The position numbers were made by a program, and so were the translations under genes. The notes beneath the pieces are model-generated. The model made no database searches. It saw nothing but the letters and a program-made list of their open reading frames with translations, and was not told the origin of the DNA. This document shows, piece by piece, positions 7,930-18,822 of a stretch of 39,829 bases of DNA (its first letter is position 1; each line of letters opens with the position of its first letter). Origin of the DNA: Rhodocyclaceae bacterium (lineage in GTDB: Bacteria > Pseudomonadota > Gammaproteobacteria > Burkholderiales > Rhodocyclaceae); assembly GCA_003963315.1 (NCBI GenBank), contig RXJP01000028.1, positions 22,780 to 62,608 on the forward strand, given 5' to 3'.

Positions 7930-8028
7930 ATCGGTGCTTTAGCAATGTAATTCGTAGGGGCTTTGTGAGGCTCTATCCGGGCTTCAGCCTTGACCAAATC
8001 GGTGCGAATCGTTAAGGTTGCGGGTTTT

Positions 8029-8044
8029 CCAGCGAAACCGCTGG
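8029..8044. promoter_or_regulatory. Inverted repeat just upstream of ilvI, possible operator
   Basis: CCAGCG and CGCTGG are perfect 6-nt arms separated by AAAC. The repeat ends 5 nt before a TATAAA (8050-8055) that could be the ilvI -10 box, and lies in the region shared with the divergent sigma-factor gene. No leader peptide rich in branched-chain codons is visible between 7918 and 8063. Operator function is inferred from position only. Confidence 0.35.
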
Positions 8045-8063
8045 TCTTGTATAAAACAGAAAA

Positions 8064-9785
8064 ATGGCGGGAAACATGCAACTGACGGGTGCGGAGATTG
8101 TAATGAGGTGCCTCCAGGAAGAAAAGGTCGACCATGTGTTCGGCTATCCTGGTGGGTCTGTTCTGCATATTTATGATGAATTGTTCAAGCAGGACAAGGT
8201 AAAGCACATTCTCGTGCGCCATGAACAGGCTGCCGTCCATGCGGCAGATGCTTATTCCCGTTCCTCCAACAAGGTGGGGGTTGCCCTGGTGACCTCCGGT
8301 CCCGGCGTGACCAATGCGGTGACTGGCATTGCCACCGCTTACTGCGATTCCATTCCCCTAGTGGTGCTGACCGGCCAGGTGCCCACCTATTACATTGGCC
8401 AAGACGCCTTCCAGGAATGCGATACCGTGGGTATTACCCGTCCCTGCGTAAAGCACAATTTTTTGGTCAAGGACGTCAAGGATCTCGCGATCACCCTGAA
8501 AAAGGCTTTCTATCTGGCCAAGACCGGCCGGCCCGGCCCGGTGCTGGTGGATATTCCCAAGGATGTGAGCGCTGCAAAGTGCGATTTCCACTATCCCAAG
8601 GAAATCACCATTCGTTCCTACAACCCGGTGGTCAAGGGACATAGCGGCCAGATCAAGAAGGCGGTCAAGCTGTTACTGGAAGCCAAACGCCCCATGATCT
8701 ACACCGGCGGCGGCGTGATCCTTTCTGATGCTTCCGACAAGTTGATCAAGCTGGTTCGCACCCTGGGTTTCCCCATTACCCAAACCTTGATGGGGTTGGG
8801 CGGCTATCCGGCCACGGACAAGCAGAACCTGGGCATGCTGGGCATGCACGGCACCTATGAGGCCAATATGGCCATGCAGCATTGCGATGTGCTGCTGGCT
8901 ATCGGCGCACGCTTCGATGATCGGGTGATCGGCAATCCGGACAATTTCGGATCGATCCCGCGCAAGATCATCCATGTGGATATCGATCCTTCCTCCATTT
9001 CCAAGCGGGTGAAGGTGGATGTGCCCATCGTCGGCCATGTGCCCGACGTGCTGGCTGAGCTGCTGGCTTTGCTGGAAGAGGGTCAGGCCAAGCCCGATGC
9101 CAAGCATCTGGCCGCCTGGTGGAAGGACATCGGCGAGTGGCGCAGCAAGGATTGCCTCAAGTTCCCCCAGGGGGACGACGTCATCATGCCCCAGTTCGTG
9201 GTGCAGAAACTTTATGAGGTGACTGGCGGCGACGCCTTTGTTACGTCCGACGTGGGCCAGCACCAGATGTTCGCCGCCCAATATTACGGCTTCGACAAGC
9301 CCCGCCGCTGGATCAACTCCGGCGGCCTCGGCACCATGGGGGTGGGCCTGCCCTACGCCATGGGCGTGAAATTCGCCAATCCCGAGGCCACTGTGGCCTG
9401 CGTTACCGGCGAAGCTTCGATCCAGATGTGCATCCAGGAATTGTCCACCTGCAAGCAGTTCCGGCTGCCCCTCAAGATCATCAACCTCAACAACCGCTAT
9501 CTGGGCATGGTGCGCCAGTGGCAGGAAATGTTCCACGGCAACCGCTATGCCGAGTCCTATCTGGATTCTTTGCCGGATTTCGTCAAGCTGGCCGAATCCT
9601 ACGGTCACATCGGCATGCGCATCGAAAAACCCGCCGACGTGGAGCCGGCTCTGCGTGAAGCCTTCACCAAGCATAAGAACGACCTCGTCTTCATGGATTT
9701 CATCACCGACCAGAAGGCCAACGTATTCCCCATGGTCGCAGCGGGCAAAGGCTTGTCCGAGATGATCCTGGCCGAAGACCTGTAA
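8064..9785 (+). CDS. ilvI: Acetolactate synthase large subunit
   Basis: ThDP-dependent catalytic subunit of acetohydroxyacid synthase, the first common step of valine, leucine and isoleucine synthesis. The 573-residue product shows the N-terminal PYR domain with VFGYPGG (25-31) and the catalytic Glu54 in LVRHEQAAVHAADAYSR, the FAD-binding middle domain (GARFDDRVIGNPDNF), and the C-terminal PP domain. The ThDP-metal motif, usually GDG or GEG, reads GEA at residues 449-451 (VTGEASIQMCIQEL), ending with the conserved NNRYLGMVRQWQ. Translation could instead start at the ATG at 8076. It is followed 12 nt later by its regulatory subunit. The ilvI/ilvB name is interchangeable here. Confidence 0.96.
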   Translation: MAGNMQLTGAEIVMRCLQEEKVDHVFGYPGGSVLHIYDELFKQDKVKHILVRHEQAAVHAADAYSRSSNKVGVALVTSGPGVTNAVTGIATAYCDSIPLVVLTGQVPTYYIGQDAFQECDTVGITRPCVKHNFLVKDVKDLAITLKKAFYLAKTGRPGPVLVDIPKDVSAAKCDFHYPKEITIRSYNPVVKGHSGQIKKAVKLLLEAKRPMIYTGGGVILSDASDKLIKLVRTLGFPITQTLMGLGGYPATDKQNLGMLGMHGTYEANMAMQHCDVLLAIGARFDDRVIGNPDNFGSIPRKIIHVDIDPSSISKRVKVDVPIVGHVPDVLAELLALLEEGQAKPDAKHLAAWWKDIGEWRSKDCLKFPQGDDVIMPQFVVQKLYEVTGGDAFVTSDVGQHQMFAAQYYGFDKPRRWINSGGLGTMGVGLPYAMGVKFANPEATVACVTGEASIQMCIQELSTCKQFRLPLKIINLNNRYLGMVRQWQEMFHGNRYAESYLDSLPDFVKLAESYGHIGMRIEKPADVEPALREAFTKHKNDLVFMDFITDQKANVFPMVAAGKGLSEMILAEDL

Positions 9786-9797
9786 GGCGATAAGAAC

Positions 9798-10289
9798 ATG
9801 CGACACATCATTTCCATCCTGATCGAAAACGAAGCCGGCGCCCTTTCCCGCGTTGCCGGCCTGTTCTCCGCCCGTGGCTACAACATCGAGACCCTGACCG
9901 TCGCGCCCACGGAAGATTCTTCCCTATCCCGCATGACCATCGTCACTAATGGTTCCGACGATGTGATCGAGCAGATCACCAAACAGCTCAACAAGCTGGT
10001 GGACGTGGTCAAGGTCGTGGACCTGTCCGAAGCGCCCCATGTGGAGCGGGAGCTGATGCTGGTCAAGGTGCGCGCCGCCGGCAAAGACAGGGAAGAGATG
10101 AAACGGATGGCGGACATCTTCCGCGGCCGTATCATCGACGTGACCGAAACCACCTATGTGATCGAGCTGACGGGTACTTCGTCCAAGCTTGATTCATTCA
10201 TCGAGGCCCTGGACAAGGCCCTCATCCTCGAGACCGTACGCACCGGGGTTTCCGGCATCGGGCGCGGCGATCGCATCCTCAAAATCTGA
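9798..10289 (+). CDS. ilvH: Acetolactate synthase small (regulatory) subunit
   Basis: Regulatory partner of the large subunit, raising activity and conferring valine feedback inhibition. The 163 residues match the family length: an N-terminal ACT domain (HIISILIENEAGALSRVAGL, residues 3-22, with FSARGYNIETLTVAPTED after it) and a C-terminal domain containing RGRIIDVTETTYVIELTG. The gene lies 12 nt after ilvI and 26 nt before ilvC. The symbol ilvN is also used for this subunit. Confidence 0.96.
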   Translation: MRHIISILIENEAGALSRVAGLFSARGYNIETLTVAPTEDSSLSRMTIVTNGSDDVIEQITKQLNKLVDVVKVVDLSEAPHVERELMLVKVRAAGKDREEMKRMADIFRGRIIDVTETTYVIELTGTSSKLDSFIEALDKALILETVRTGVSGIGRGDRILKI

Positions 10290-10294
10290 TCTGA

Positions 10295-11332
<1,038 letters not shown>

Positions 11333-11358
11333 GCTTCGGCCAGTCGCTTGAAAGGGAA

Positions 11359-11383
11359 GGGCACAGCTGGGCTGTGCCCTTTT
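11359..11383 (+). terminator. Rho-independent terminator after ilvC
   Basis: A perfect 9-bp stem (GGGCACAGC paired with GCTGTGCCC) with a 3-nt loop, followed by four T. It lies 26 nt after the ilvC stop and probably separates, at least partly, ilvIHC transcription from psd-pssA-leuA. Confidence 0.85.
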
Positions 11384-11390
11384 CCATCCT

Positions 11391-11409
11391 GAGTACGTGA
11401 CGCGTACTC
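11391..11409. repeat. Inverted repeat upstream of psd
   Basis: GAGTACG and CGTACTC are perfect 7-nt arms around a 5-nt spacer, 27 nt before the psd ATG and just after the ilvC terminator. It could be an operator or a leader hairpin for psd; nothing else identifies it. Confidence 0.4.
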
Positions 11410-11436
11410 GACCATACTTCAGGAAAACGCCCCGAG

Positions 11437-12081
11437 ATGCAGCCCAACTATCCCCATCCCCTGCTGGCCCGCGAAGGCTGGCCCTTCATCGGCGGTTCCT
11501 TCGTTCTCGCCCTGCTGGCCTCTTGGCTGTGCGGCGCCTGGTCGGCCCCCCTCTGGCTGATCTTCGTTTTTTGCGTCCAGTTTTTCCGCGATCCGCCCCG
11601 GCAGATTCCCGGCGGCGACAAGAGTGTGCTGTCTCCTGCCGATGGGCGCATCGTCGCTATTGAGCCGGTGCGCGACCCCTGGCTTGATCGGGATGCCCTC
11701 AAGATCAGCGTCTTCATGAACGTCTTCAATGTGCATTCCAACCGCAGTCCCATGGACGGGGACGTGGTGCAGCGTTGGTACCATCCGGGCAAGTTCGTGA
11801 ATGCCGATCTGGATAAGGCCTCCCTCGAAAATGAGCGCAACGCCTTGCACGTCCGTACTGCCGGCGGCCAGGACATTACCTGCGTGCAGGTGGCCGGTTT
11901 GATCGCCCGGCGCATCCTCTGCTATGTGGAGGCCGGCGCCAAACTGACCCGCGGCCAACGCTATGGCTTCATCCGTTTCGGCTCCCGGGTGGATCTGTAC
12001 CTACCCACCGATGTGCGGGTGAAGGTGGCTATCGGCGAAAAAGTCAGCGCCACCAGCACCATCCTGGCCGAGCTGCCTTGA
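11437..12081 (+). CDS. psd: Phosphatidylserine decarboxylase proenzyme (short form)
   Basis: Pyruvoyl-dependent enzyme that decarboxylates phosphatidylserine to phosphatidylethanolamine at the inner membrane. The 214 residues fit the short PSD subfamily. There is an N-terminal hydrophobic region (about 17-45), the motif [16 protein letters not shown] near residues 93-108 with the conserved His, and the self-cleavage site FGS with Gly182-Ser183, where cleavage creates the pyruvoyl group on the small alpha chain. It is followed by pssA, the preceding enzyme of the pathway, and the pair sits between ilvC and leuA as in many Betaproteobacteria. Confidence 0.95.
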   Translation: MQPNYPHPLLAREGWPFIGGSFVLALLASWLCGAWSAPLWLIFVFCVQFFRDPPRQIPGGDKSVLSPADGRIVAIEPVRDPWLDRDALKISVFMNVFNVHSNRSPMDGDVVQRWYHPGKFVNADLDKASLENERNALHVRTAGGQDITCVQVAGLIARRILCYVEAGAKLTRGQRYGFIRFGSRVDLYLPTDVRVKVAIGEKVSATSTILAELP

Positions 12082-12145
12082 GTGTGGCTGCCCGCGCTCT
12101 GTGGCTGCGGATACAATGAACGCCCCTTAGCCGACGTTGATCCCC

Positions 12146-12919
12146 ATGCCTGAAATCCGTCACCGCCGATCGCTGGTCAATCCCGAGCTGCGCCGGCGCG
12201 GCATCTATATCCTGCCCAACCTGTTCACCACTGCGGCACTGTTCGCCGGCTTCTATGCCATCGTCCAGGCCATGAACCAGAATTTCGAGGCAGCGTCGGT
12301 GGCGATTTTTATCGCCATGGTGCTGGATGGCCTCGATGGCCGGGTGGCGCGCATGACCCGCACCCAGAGCGCTTTTGGCGCCGAATACGACTCCCTTTCC
12401 GATATGGTCTCCTTCGGTGTGGCCCCGGCCCTGGTGGCCTACGAATGGGCGCTCAAAGGGCTAGGCAAGTGGGGTTGGATCGCCGCTTTCATCTATTGCG
12501 TCGGCGCGGCCCTGCGTCTAGCCCGCTTCAACACCAACATCGACGTGGTGGACAAGCGTTACTTCCAGGGCATGCCCAGCCCCGCCGCTGCCGCCCTGGT
12601 CGCCGGCCTGGTCTGGGTCATGCTGGACAATGGTTGGAGCGGCGCCGAAGCCCGCTGGTATGCCTTCGCACTGACCATCTTCGCCGGCATCACCATGGTC
12701 AGCAATGTGCGCTACTACTCGGGCAAGGACATCAACCTGCGCAAGAGCGTGCCTTTTATTTTCGTCGCCGGCACCGCCCTGGTTTTCGCCCTGGTGTCCA
12801 GCTATCCGCCCGGCTATCTGTTCGGCTTGTTCCTCTGTTACGCCCTGTCCGGCTACGTATTGCTGGTGACAGGGTGGCTGGGCCGCAGGTCCAGCGCCAG
12901 GAATAGCCCCAAAGTCTGA
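12146..12919 (+). CDS. pssA: CDP-diacylglycerol--serine O-phosphatidyltransferase
   Basis: Integral membrane enzyme making phosphatidylserine from CDP-diacylglycerol and serine, the substrate for Psd next door. The ATG at 12146 gives 257 residues; a TTG at 12137 is possible but less likely. The CDP-alcohol phosphatidyltransferase signature DGxxARx8GxxxDxxxD is complete: Asp64, Gly65, Ala68, Arg69, Gly78, Asp82, Asp86. About six to eight membrane segments follow. The gene ends 27 nt before leuA. Confidence 0.95.
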   Translation: MPEIRHRRSLVNPELRRRGIYILPNLFTTAALFAGFYAIVQAMNQNFEAASVAIFIAMVLDGLDGRVARMTRTQSAFGAEYDSLSDMVSFGVAPALVAYEWALKGLGKWGWIAAFIYCVGAALRLARFNTNIDVVDKRYFQGMPSPAAAALVAGLVWVMLDNGWSGAEARWYAFALTIFAGITMVSNVRYYSGKDINLRKSVPFIFVAGTALVFALVSSYPPGYLFGLFLCYALSGYVLLVTGWLGRRSSARNSPKV

Positions 12920-12946
12920 TTACACTGTTTTGATTCGGAGCGCCTC

Positions 12947-14468
<1,522 letters not shown>

Positions 14469-14491
<23 letters not shown>

Positions 14492-14846
14492 CCGGGTGCA
14501 GGTTCGCCTTGCTCCCGGTGAGCTTGGCGTACCAGGCCGTGCTGGCGAAGAAAACCAGCGTCAGCACGGTTTCCGCGACTCCGAGTTGGCGGGACAGGAC
14601 GGCGGCATCGCTGGTCGCCCGTAGCAGGCCTTCGCCGACATACAGCAGGATCAACAGCGAGGCCCACTGGTAGGTGTAACGTCGGCCCTTGAGGATGCCC
14701 ATCAGGGGCAGCAGCAGGGGCAGGGTCTTGAGCACCAGCATTGATCCTCCCGGGCGCAAGGGGGCCAGCCATAGCTCCCAGGCGAGGCAGAGGGCGATCA
14801 AGGCGATCAGGCTCAGGCTGCTGACAAGGTTCAGCTTACGAATCAT
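14469..14846 (-). CDS. DUF2069-type small membrane protein
   Basis: A 125-residue protein from an ATG at 14846 ([20 protein letters not shown]) with four predicted membrane segments at about residues 7-24, 33-51, 59-78 and 86-105. [20 protein letters not shown] and VGEGLLRA are typical of the DUF2069 family found beside YihY/WrbA genes in Betaproteobacteria. Function is unknown. The start lies 50 nt from the divergent YihY-type gene and the end lies inside leuA on the opposite strand. Confidence 0.85.
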
Positions 14847-14896
14847 GGTGTGGGTGGGCGGGCAATGCGCCCCAAGATCAATCGAGGCCGGATTAT

Positions 14897-15715
14897 ATGC
14901 ATCTCCTCCTGTTGCCATGGCGCGTGTTCAAGCGCTTTCTCGACGAACGCTGTAGTCAGACGGCGGCGGCGTTGTCCTTTGCCACCTTGCTCGGCCTGGT
15001 GCCCATGATCGCCGTGGCCGCCGCCATCATGACCCGCCTTCCCCTGGCGGATAGCCTGGGCGCCGCGGTCCAGAAGTTCATCCTGGCCAACTTCTTGCCG
15101 GAAAAAGCGGGCACGATCATCGCCCGTTATATTGGCCTGTTCGCCCAGAAAGCGGAGCGGCTGACCTGGATTGGCGCCCTGGCCCTGGCTGCCACGGCCC
15201 TGATGCAAATGCTCACCATCGAGCACGCCTTCAACCAGATCTGGAAGGTGAAGGAGAACCGCCCCTTCCTGCGCCGGGTGGCGATGCATATATTGGCTTT
15301 ACTGCTGGGGCCGGTGGTGTTCGGCGTCAGTATCGGCCTGGTCACCTATGTGGCCACCATGTCCCTGGGGCTGGTGCCGGAATGGAAGGCGGCCACCGTG
15401 TGGGTCTTCCGTATCCTTTCCTTCCTGTTTTCCAGCGCCATGTTCACGCTCCTCTACTGGAAGGTGCCGAACCGCACGGTGGAAAAGCATCATGCCCTGG
15501 TTGGCGCGGTAGTGGCCTCCCTGGGATTCGGCCTGATGCAATGGCTGTTTGCGGGCTATGTCTCTGGCGTGTCCAGCTATCGCGTGATGTATGGCGCCTT
15601 TGCCGCCATCCCCATTTTTTTGGCATGGCTCTATTTTTCCTGGGGGGTGATCCTGGTGGGGGCGCTGATCTGCGCCGACTTGGCGGGGAAAGGCGGCGGG
15701 CGCAGACCGGGCTAG
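14897..15715 (+). CDS. YihY/virulence factor BrkB family inner-membrane protein
   Basis: A 272-residue polytopic protein of the YihY (old name RNase BN) family, whose function is not established; the ribonuclease label was withdrawn. Family signs include RCSQTAAALSFATLLGLVPM at residues 19-38, ALMQMLTIEHAFNQIWKV near 102-119, the YWKVPNRTVEKHHALVGA loop, and GVSSYRVMYGAFAAIPIFL before a last WLYFSWGVILVGALI helix. About six membrane segments are expected. The ATG at 14897 has a GAGG about 10 nt upstream. Homologues in other Betaproteobacteria can carry an extra C-terminal cytoplasmic domain; this is the short form. Its TAG is shared with the stop of the convergent gene in GCTAGC. Confidence 0.92.
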   Translation: MHLLLLPWRVFKRFLDERCSQTAAALSFATLLGLVPMIAVAAAIMTRLPLADSLGAAVQKFILANFLPEKAGTIIARYIGLFAQKAERLTWIGALALAATALMQMLTIEHAFNQIWKVKENRPFLRRVAMHILALLLGPVVFGVSIGLVTYVATMSLGLVPEWKAATVWVFRILSFLFSSAMFTLLYWKVPNRTVEKHHALVGAVVASLGFGLMQWLFAGYVSGVSSYRVMYGAFAAIPIFLAWLYFSWGVILVGALICADLAGKGGGRRPG

Positions 15716-17046
15716 CTGCGGCCGATACGCTGGAATTCGAAGACCTCGATGCCGCTGGTCTGATGGCGCGGTGCGCCGCGCAGGCAGGAGGTGATGCGCA
15801 ATTGCCCGGATTTCTCAGTGAGTAGGGTGAAGGTATTCACGTCGCCCCAGTCCTCCCGGGGGGCGAGTAGCGTTTCCCGGGTCTCCTGCCCCGCCACAGC
15901 CGGCATCAGAAATGCCGGCTGTGGCTCTCTCCCGGGCAGGGTCAACCGTACGGGCTGACCCTGGGGTGAAAGCAATTCCACTCCCACCTCTACATGGGCC
16001 GAATTCTCGCTGCGCACCCAACGCACCAAGCAGAGGGACCAGGGTTTTCCTTCCAGGCGCAACCCTAAGGCACTGCCTGCCTGCAAGCCTGAAATGGGCC
16101 CCTTCGCATGCATCAGCGCATAGCCTCCCGCGCTTTCATTAAGCACCATCCAATCCGAAATCTCCGTGGGCTCAGGCGTTCCCTCACCCAGGGAGGACCA
16201 TAATTGGTCCAGGCGGGTACAGAGGCTGATGCGGCTATCCTGGCGGCGGCGGCTGAAGCGGCGTTGTGCAGGACTGTGCCATTGTTCTGCCGCCCGGCGA
16301 AGGGTGGATTGCACTTCGGCCAAGGGCATCAGGGCTTCCTGCAACAGGGGATGCCCGGGGTTCTCCTGCACTGCTTCCAATACGGCTTCCGTGCGTGCAG
16401 CAAGCGCAGTGCAGTCGAAGAACAATAATTGACGGTTGGCGGTGGGGCGGCTGATGCGCAAGCTGGTGTTGGAAAAATTGCCCTGGCTGTCCAACCAGTG
16501 CCAGCCTTCGGGCTGGTCAGGCGGTAGCTGACGGAGGGCAACCTGGTAGCCTTCCCGTAACAGCAGGCTGCGCAGGAACCAGAGTGCGCGGGGGCTGTAC
16601 CCTTCAGGATGGATGATCGTCATGGCCAGCATGGCGCCCAGGGTGCCGTGATGCTCACTGGCGACGGGGGTCAGTTTCAATGCCCGCCGCCACAGGTCGC
16701 GGGGCGGGGCATTGTGGGTCATCAGCGACAGCAGCAGTTGATTGAGCAGGGCGAGGCGGGCTTCGCTTTCCGCTGCCTGACCACCCTCTTCCAGGCGGGT
16801 GATCCAAAGGCCGTAGGTCTCGCTCAGGGCCTGGGCCAGTATCCGTAGCGGGGCCGGTAGCGGGGCAGTGGCGGTGATCAGCAGGGCCGTGACTGCGGTG
16901 GCGGTGGCTTCGAGTCGGGGCCGCAGGCTTTCCAATTCGTTTTCTTTCCCCTGCGGCCTGCGTAGCTGGCGGCGTAGCGGGGCCAGCAGGCGCAGGGGAT
17001 CGTCCGGAGAGGGGGGGGGAGTGGGGGGCACGGGCGTCGGCATCAT
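15712..17046 (-). CDS. Unknown protein with PilZ-like C-terminal domain and C9 tract
   Basis: A 444-residue soluble protein. The first 15 residues are proline-rich and encoded by C-runs, including a C9 run over codons 10-12. Residues about 30-230 are helical with no motif I recognise. The C-terminal part resembles a PilZ domain: RQDSR (268-272) matches RxxxR and NESAGG (303-308) matches [D/N]xSxGG, followed by a strand pattern ending WSLCLVRWVRSENSAH and VEVGVELLSP, as in PilZ proteins that bind cyclic-di-GMP. The two binding motifs are 30 residues apart, somewhat more than usual. No signal peptide or membrane span is seen. It diverges from rpsP and converges on the YihY gene. c-di-GMP binding is inference. 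Confidence 0.85.
   Translation of the reverse strand: MMPTPVPPTPPPSPDDPLRLLAPLRRQLRRPQGKENELESLRPRLEATATAVTALLITATAPLPAPLRILAQALSETYGLWITRLEEGGQAAESEARLALLNQLLLSLMTHNAPPRDLWRRALKLTPVASEHHGTLGAMLAMTIIHPEGYSPRALWFLRSLLLREGYQVALRQLPPDQPEGWHWLDSQGNFSNTSLRISRPTANRQLLFFDCTALAARTEAVLEAVQENPGHPLLQEALMPLAEVQSTLRRAAEQWHSPAQRRFSRRRQDSRISLCTRLDQLWSSLGEGTPEPTEISDWMVLNESAGGYALMHAKGPISGLQAGSALGLRLEGKPWSLCLVRWVRSENSAHVEVGVELLSPQGQPVRLTLPGREPQPAFLMPAVAGQETRETLLAPREDWGDVNTFTLLTEKSGQLRITSCLRGAPRHQTSGIEVFEFQRIGRS
17011..17019. repeat. G9/C9 homopolymer tract inside a coding start region
   Basis: Nine G in the given strand, nine C in the coding strand of the PilZ-like gene, falling on codons 10-12. A second run of six lies 3 nt away (17023-17028). 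Tracts of this length are prone to slippage; the present length keeps the gene in frame. Confidence 0.8.
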
Positions 17047-17119
17047 GGATCAACCGCTATTGTGACGTTCCTGGCTGCGCTGTCAAAGGTGAAGGCTGGC
17101 GGGAGAATGGAATAGGTGC

Positions 17120-17148
17120 TTGTTTCTTGCAGTCTTTATCCCTATAAT
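17120..17148 (+). promoter_or_regulatory. Sigma-70 promoter of the rpsP operon
   Basis: TTGTTT at 17120-17125 and TATAAT at 17143-17148 are separated by 17 nt, a near-ideal housekeeping promoter. It ends 31 nt before the rpsP ATG, in the 133-nt gap between the PilZ-like gene and rpsP. Confidence 0.7.
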
Positions 17149-17179
17149 CGCCAGCTTTTTCCGAATTCAAGGGAACGAT

Positions 17180-17431
17180 ATGGTCGTCATTCGTCTGGCC
17201 CGCAGCGGCTCCAAGAAGCGCCCCTTCTTCAACATGGTGGTCACCGACTCCCGCAACCGTCGCGACGGTCGCTTTGTGGAGCGTATCGGGTTTTACAACC
17301 CGAAGGCTGCTGAAAATGAACAGGGTCTGGTTGTTAACGCCGACCGTTTGGCCTACTGGCAAGGCGTGGGTGCCCAACTGTCCCCCACTGCTGCCCGTCT
17401 GGTCAAGCAGTCCGGCCAAAAAGCAGCCTAA
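17180..17431 (+). CDS. rpsP: 30S ribosomal protein S16
   Basis: Small-subunit ribosomal protein needed for 30S assembly. The ATG at 17180 ([20 protein letters not shown]) is chosen over an in-frame start at 17120 because it matches the family start, has GGGA upstream, and follows the promoter. The 83 residues carry the characteristic RxGxKKRPxFxxVVxD opening and FYNPKA near residues 39-44. First gene of rpsP-rimM-trmD-rplS, conserved across bacteria. Confidence 0.98.
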   Translation: MVVIRLARSGSKKRPFFNMVVTDSRNRRDGRFVERIGFYNPKAAENEQGLVVNADRLAYWQGVGAQLSPTAARLVKQSGQKAA

Positions 17432-17449
17432 GCGTTTTATCTGAATCAA

Positions 17450-17962
17450 ATGGTTGTGCTGGGGCGTCTTGTCGCCCCATACGGCGTCAAGGGATGGTTG
17501 CATCTGCATCCCTTTGGTGACGATCCCGAATCCTGGCGCGGCATGTCGCGCTGGTGGCTGGGAAAGACGGCCGAAGGCGCCGAGTGGTCTGAGTACGGCC
17601 TCGACAGCATCAAGCTCCACGGTGACGGCTGGGTCGTCAAGTTCATGGGCATTGATGATCGTAGCGGTGCGGAATCCCTGGTCGGGCGCTTTGTGGCCTC
17701 TCCCAAGGAGGATTTGCCCAAGACCGCCGAAGGCGAGTATTACTGGGCGGATCTGATCGGCTTGCAGGTGGTTAACGAGTCCGGCGCTGTGCTGGGCCAT
17801 GTGGCTTCCCTGATCGAAACTGGCGCCAATGATGTGCTGGTGGTGCGAGAGGGCGAGGGCAAGGCCGCCAAGGAAAGGTTGCTGCCTTTCGTTGATGCCG
17901 TGATCCGCAAGGTGGATGTGGCGGCCGGCAATATCCAAGTGGAATGGGGTGTCGACTGGTGA
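17450..17962 (+). CDS. rimM: Ribosome maturation factor RimM
   Basis: Assists maturation of the 30S head by binding S19 and acting on 16S rRNA folding. The 170 residues begin [20 protein letters not shown], the RimM N-terminal beta-barrel signature, and contain the linker [17 protein letters not shown] (about 101-117) leading into a PRC-barrel domain. It starts 18 nt after rpsP and its TGA overlaps the trmD ATG (TGATG), indicating coupling. Confidence 0.97.
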   Translation: MVVLGRLVAPYGVKGWLHLHPFGDDPESWRGMSRWWLGKTAEGAEWSEYGLDSIKLHGDGWVVKFMGIDDRSGAESLVGRFVASPKEDLPKTAEGEYYWADLIGLQVVNESGAVLGHVASLIETGANDVLVVREGEGKAAKERLLPFVDAVIRKVDVAAGNIQVEWGVDW

Positions 17963-18717
17963 TGCTTCGTTTCGACGTGGTCACCCTATTCCCGGAAATG
18001 TTCGCGGCCATTAGCGCCTCGGGCATCACGCGCAGGGCGCTGGATCGCGGCTTGTGGGCCATGCAATGCCACAATCCCCGGGACTGGACAACGGACAACC
18101 ACCGCACGGTGGATGACCGACCCTACGGTGGCGGTCCTGGCATGGTGATGTTGCCCGGCCCCCTGGAACAGGCGATAGAGGCAGCGAAGGCCGCGGGCGG
18201 CAATGAATTTTGCGGCAGGAAGGTCATTTACCTTTCGCCCCAGGGGGCTCCCCTGACCCATCGCCGGGTGCTGGAACTGGCCGAGAGCCCGGGTGCCATA
18301 TTGTTGTGCGGCCGTTACGAAGGTGTGGACGAACGTTTGCTCCAACGCCGGGTGGATGAAGAAATTTCCCTGGGCGATTTTGTCCTCTCCGGAGGCGAAT
18401 TGCCCGCCATGGCGCTGATGGATGCCTGCGTCCGCCAGTTACCTGGCGCCCTGAATGATGGGACGTCCGCGGTGGAGGATTCCTTCGTCGACGGCTTGCT
18501 GGACTGTCCGCATTACACGCGGCCAGAGGAGTATCAGGGAATGCGGGTGCCGGAGGTGCTCTTGTCCGGCAACCATGAGCAAATTCGGCGCTGGCGCCTC
18601 AAGCAGGCGCTGGGCCGTACTTGGCAAAGACGCCCCGACCTGTTGCAGGAACGAGCCTTGAGCCGGGAAGAAATGCGCTTGCTGGAGGAATTTCGGCAGG
18701 AACATGAAGTAAAATAG
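17962..18717 (+). CDS. trmD: tRNA (guanine-37-N1)-methyltransferase
   Basis: Methylates G37 of tRNAs reading CUN, CCN and CGN, using S-adenosylmethionine, preventing +1 frameshifts. The start at 17962 ([16 protein letters not shown]) matches the family; a reading from 17944 would extend into rimM. The 251-residue protein shows the trefoil-knot blocks [11 protein letters not shown] (about 89-99), [13 protein letters not shown] (about 113-125) and [19 protein letters not shown] (about 133-151), plus the C-terminal [16 protein letters not shown] helix. A 105-nt gap separates it from rplS. Confidence 0.98.
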   Translation: MLRFDVVTLFPEMFAAISASGITRRALDRGLWAMQCHNPRDWTTDNHRTVDDRPYGGGPGMVMLPGPLEQAIEAAKAAGGNEFCGRKVIYLSPQGAPLTHRRVLELAESPGAILLCGRYEGVDERLLQRRVDEEISLGDFVLSGGELPAMALMDACVRQLPGALNDGTSAVEDSFVDGLLDCPHYTRPEEYQGMRVPEVLLSGNHEQIRRWRLKQALGRTWQRRPDLLQERALSREEMRLLEEFRQEHEVK

Positions 18718-18822
18718 CAAGTTGTGTGCAGTAGGCAGTACCCAAACCAAACCGCGTGCATCAAGCTTTGAAGTTCGCTTGCTCTGCCGGAAGGCCACTG
18801 GCCAAGTTAACAGGAGTTCCAA

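Noticed and set aside
8673-9806. Open frame on the minus strand over ilvI
   Set aside because: Shadow of ilvI; the His-rich and Gly-rich composition is a reversed-codon artefact.
17120-17179. N-terminal extension of rpsP from 17120
   Set aside because: It would cover the promoter and add a sequence absent from S16 proteins; the ATG at 17180 has its own ribosome-binding site.
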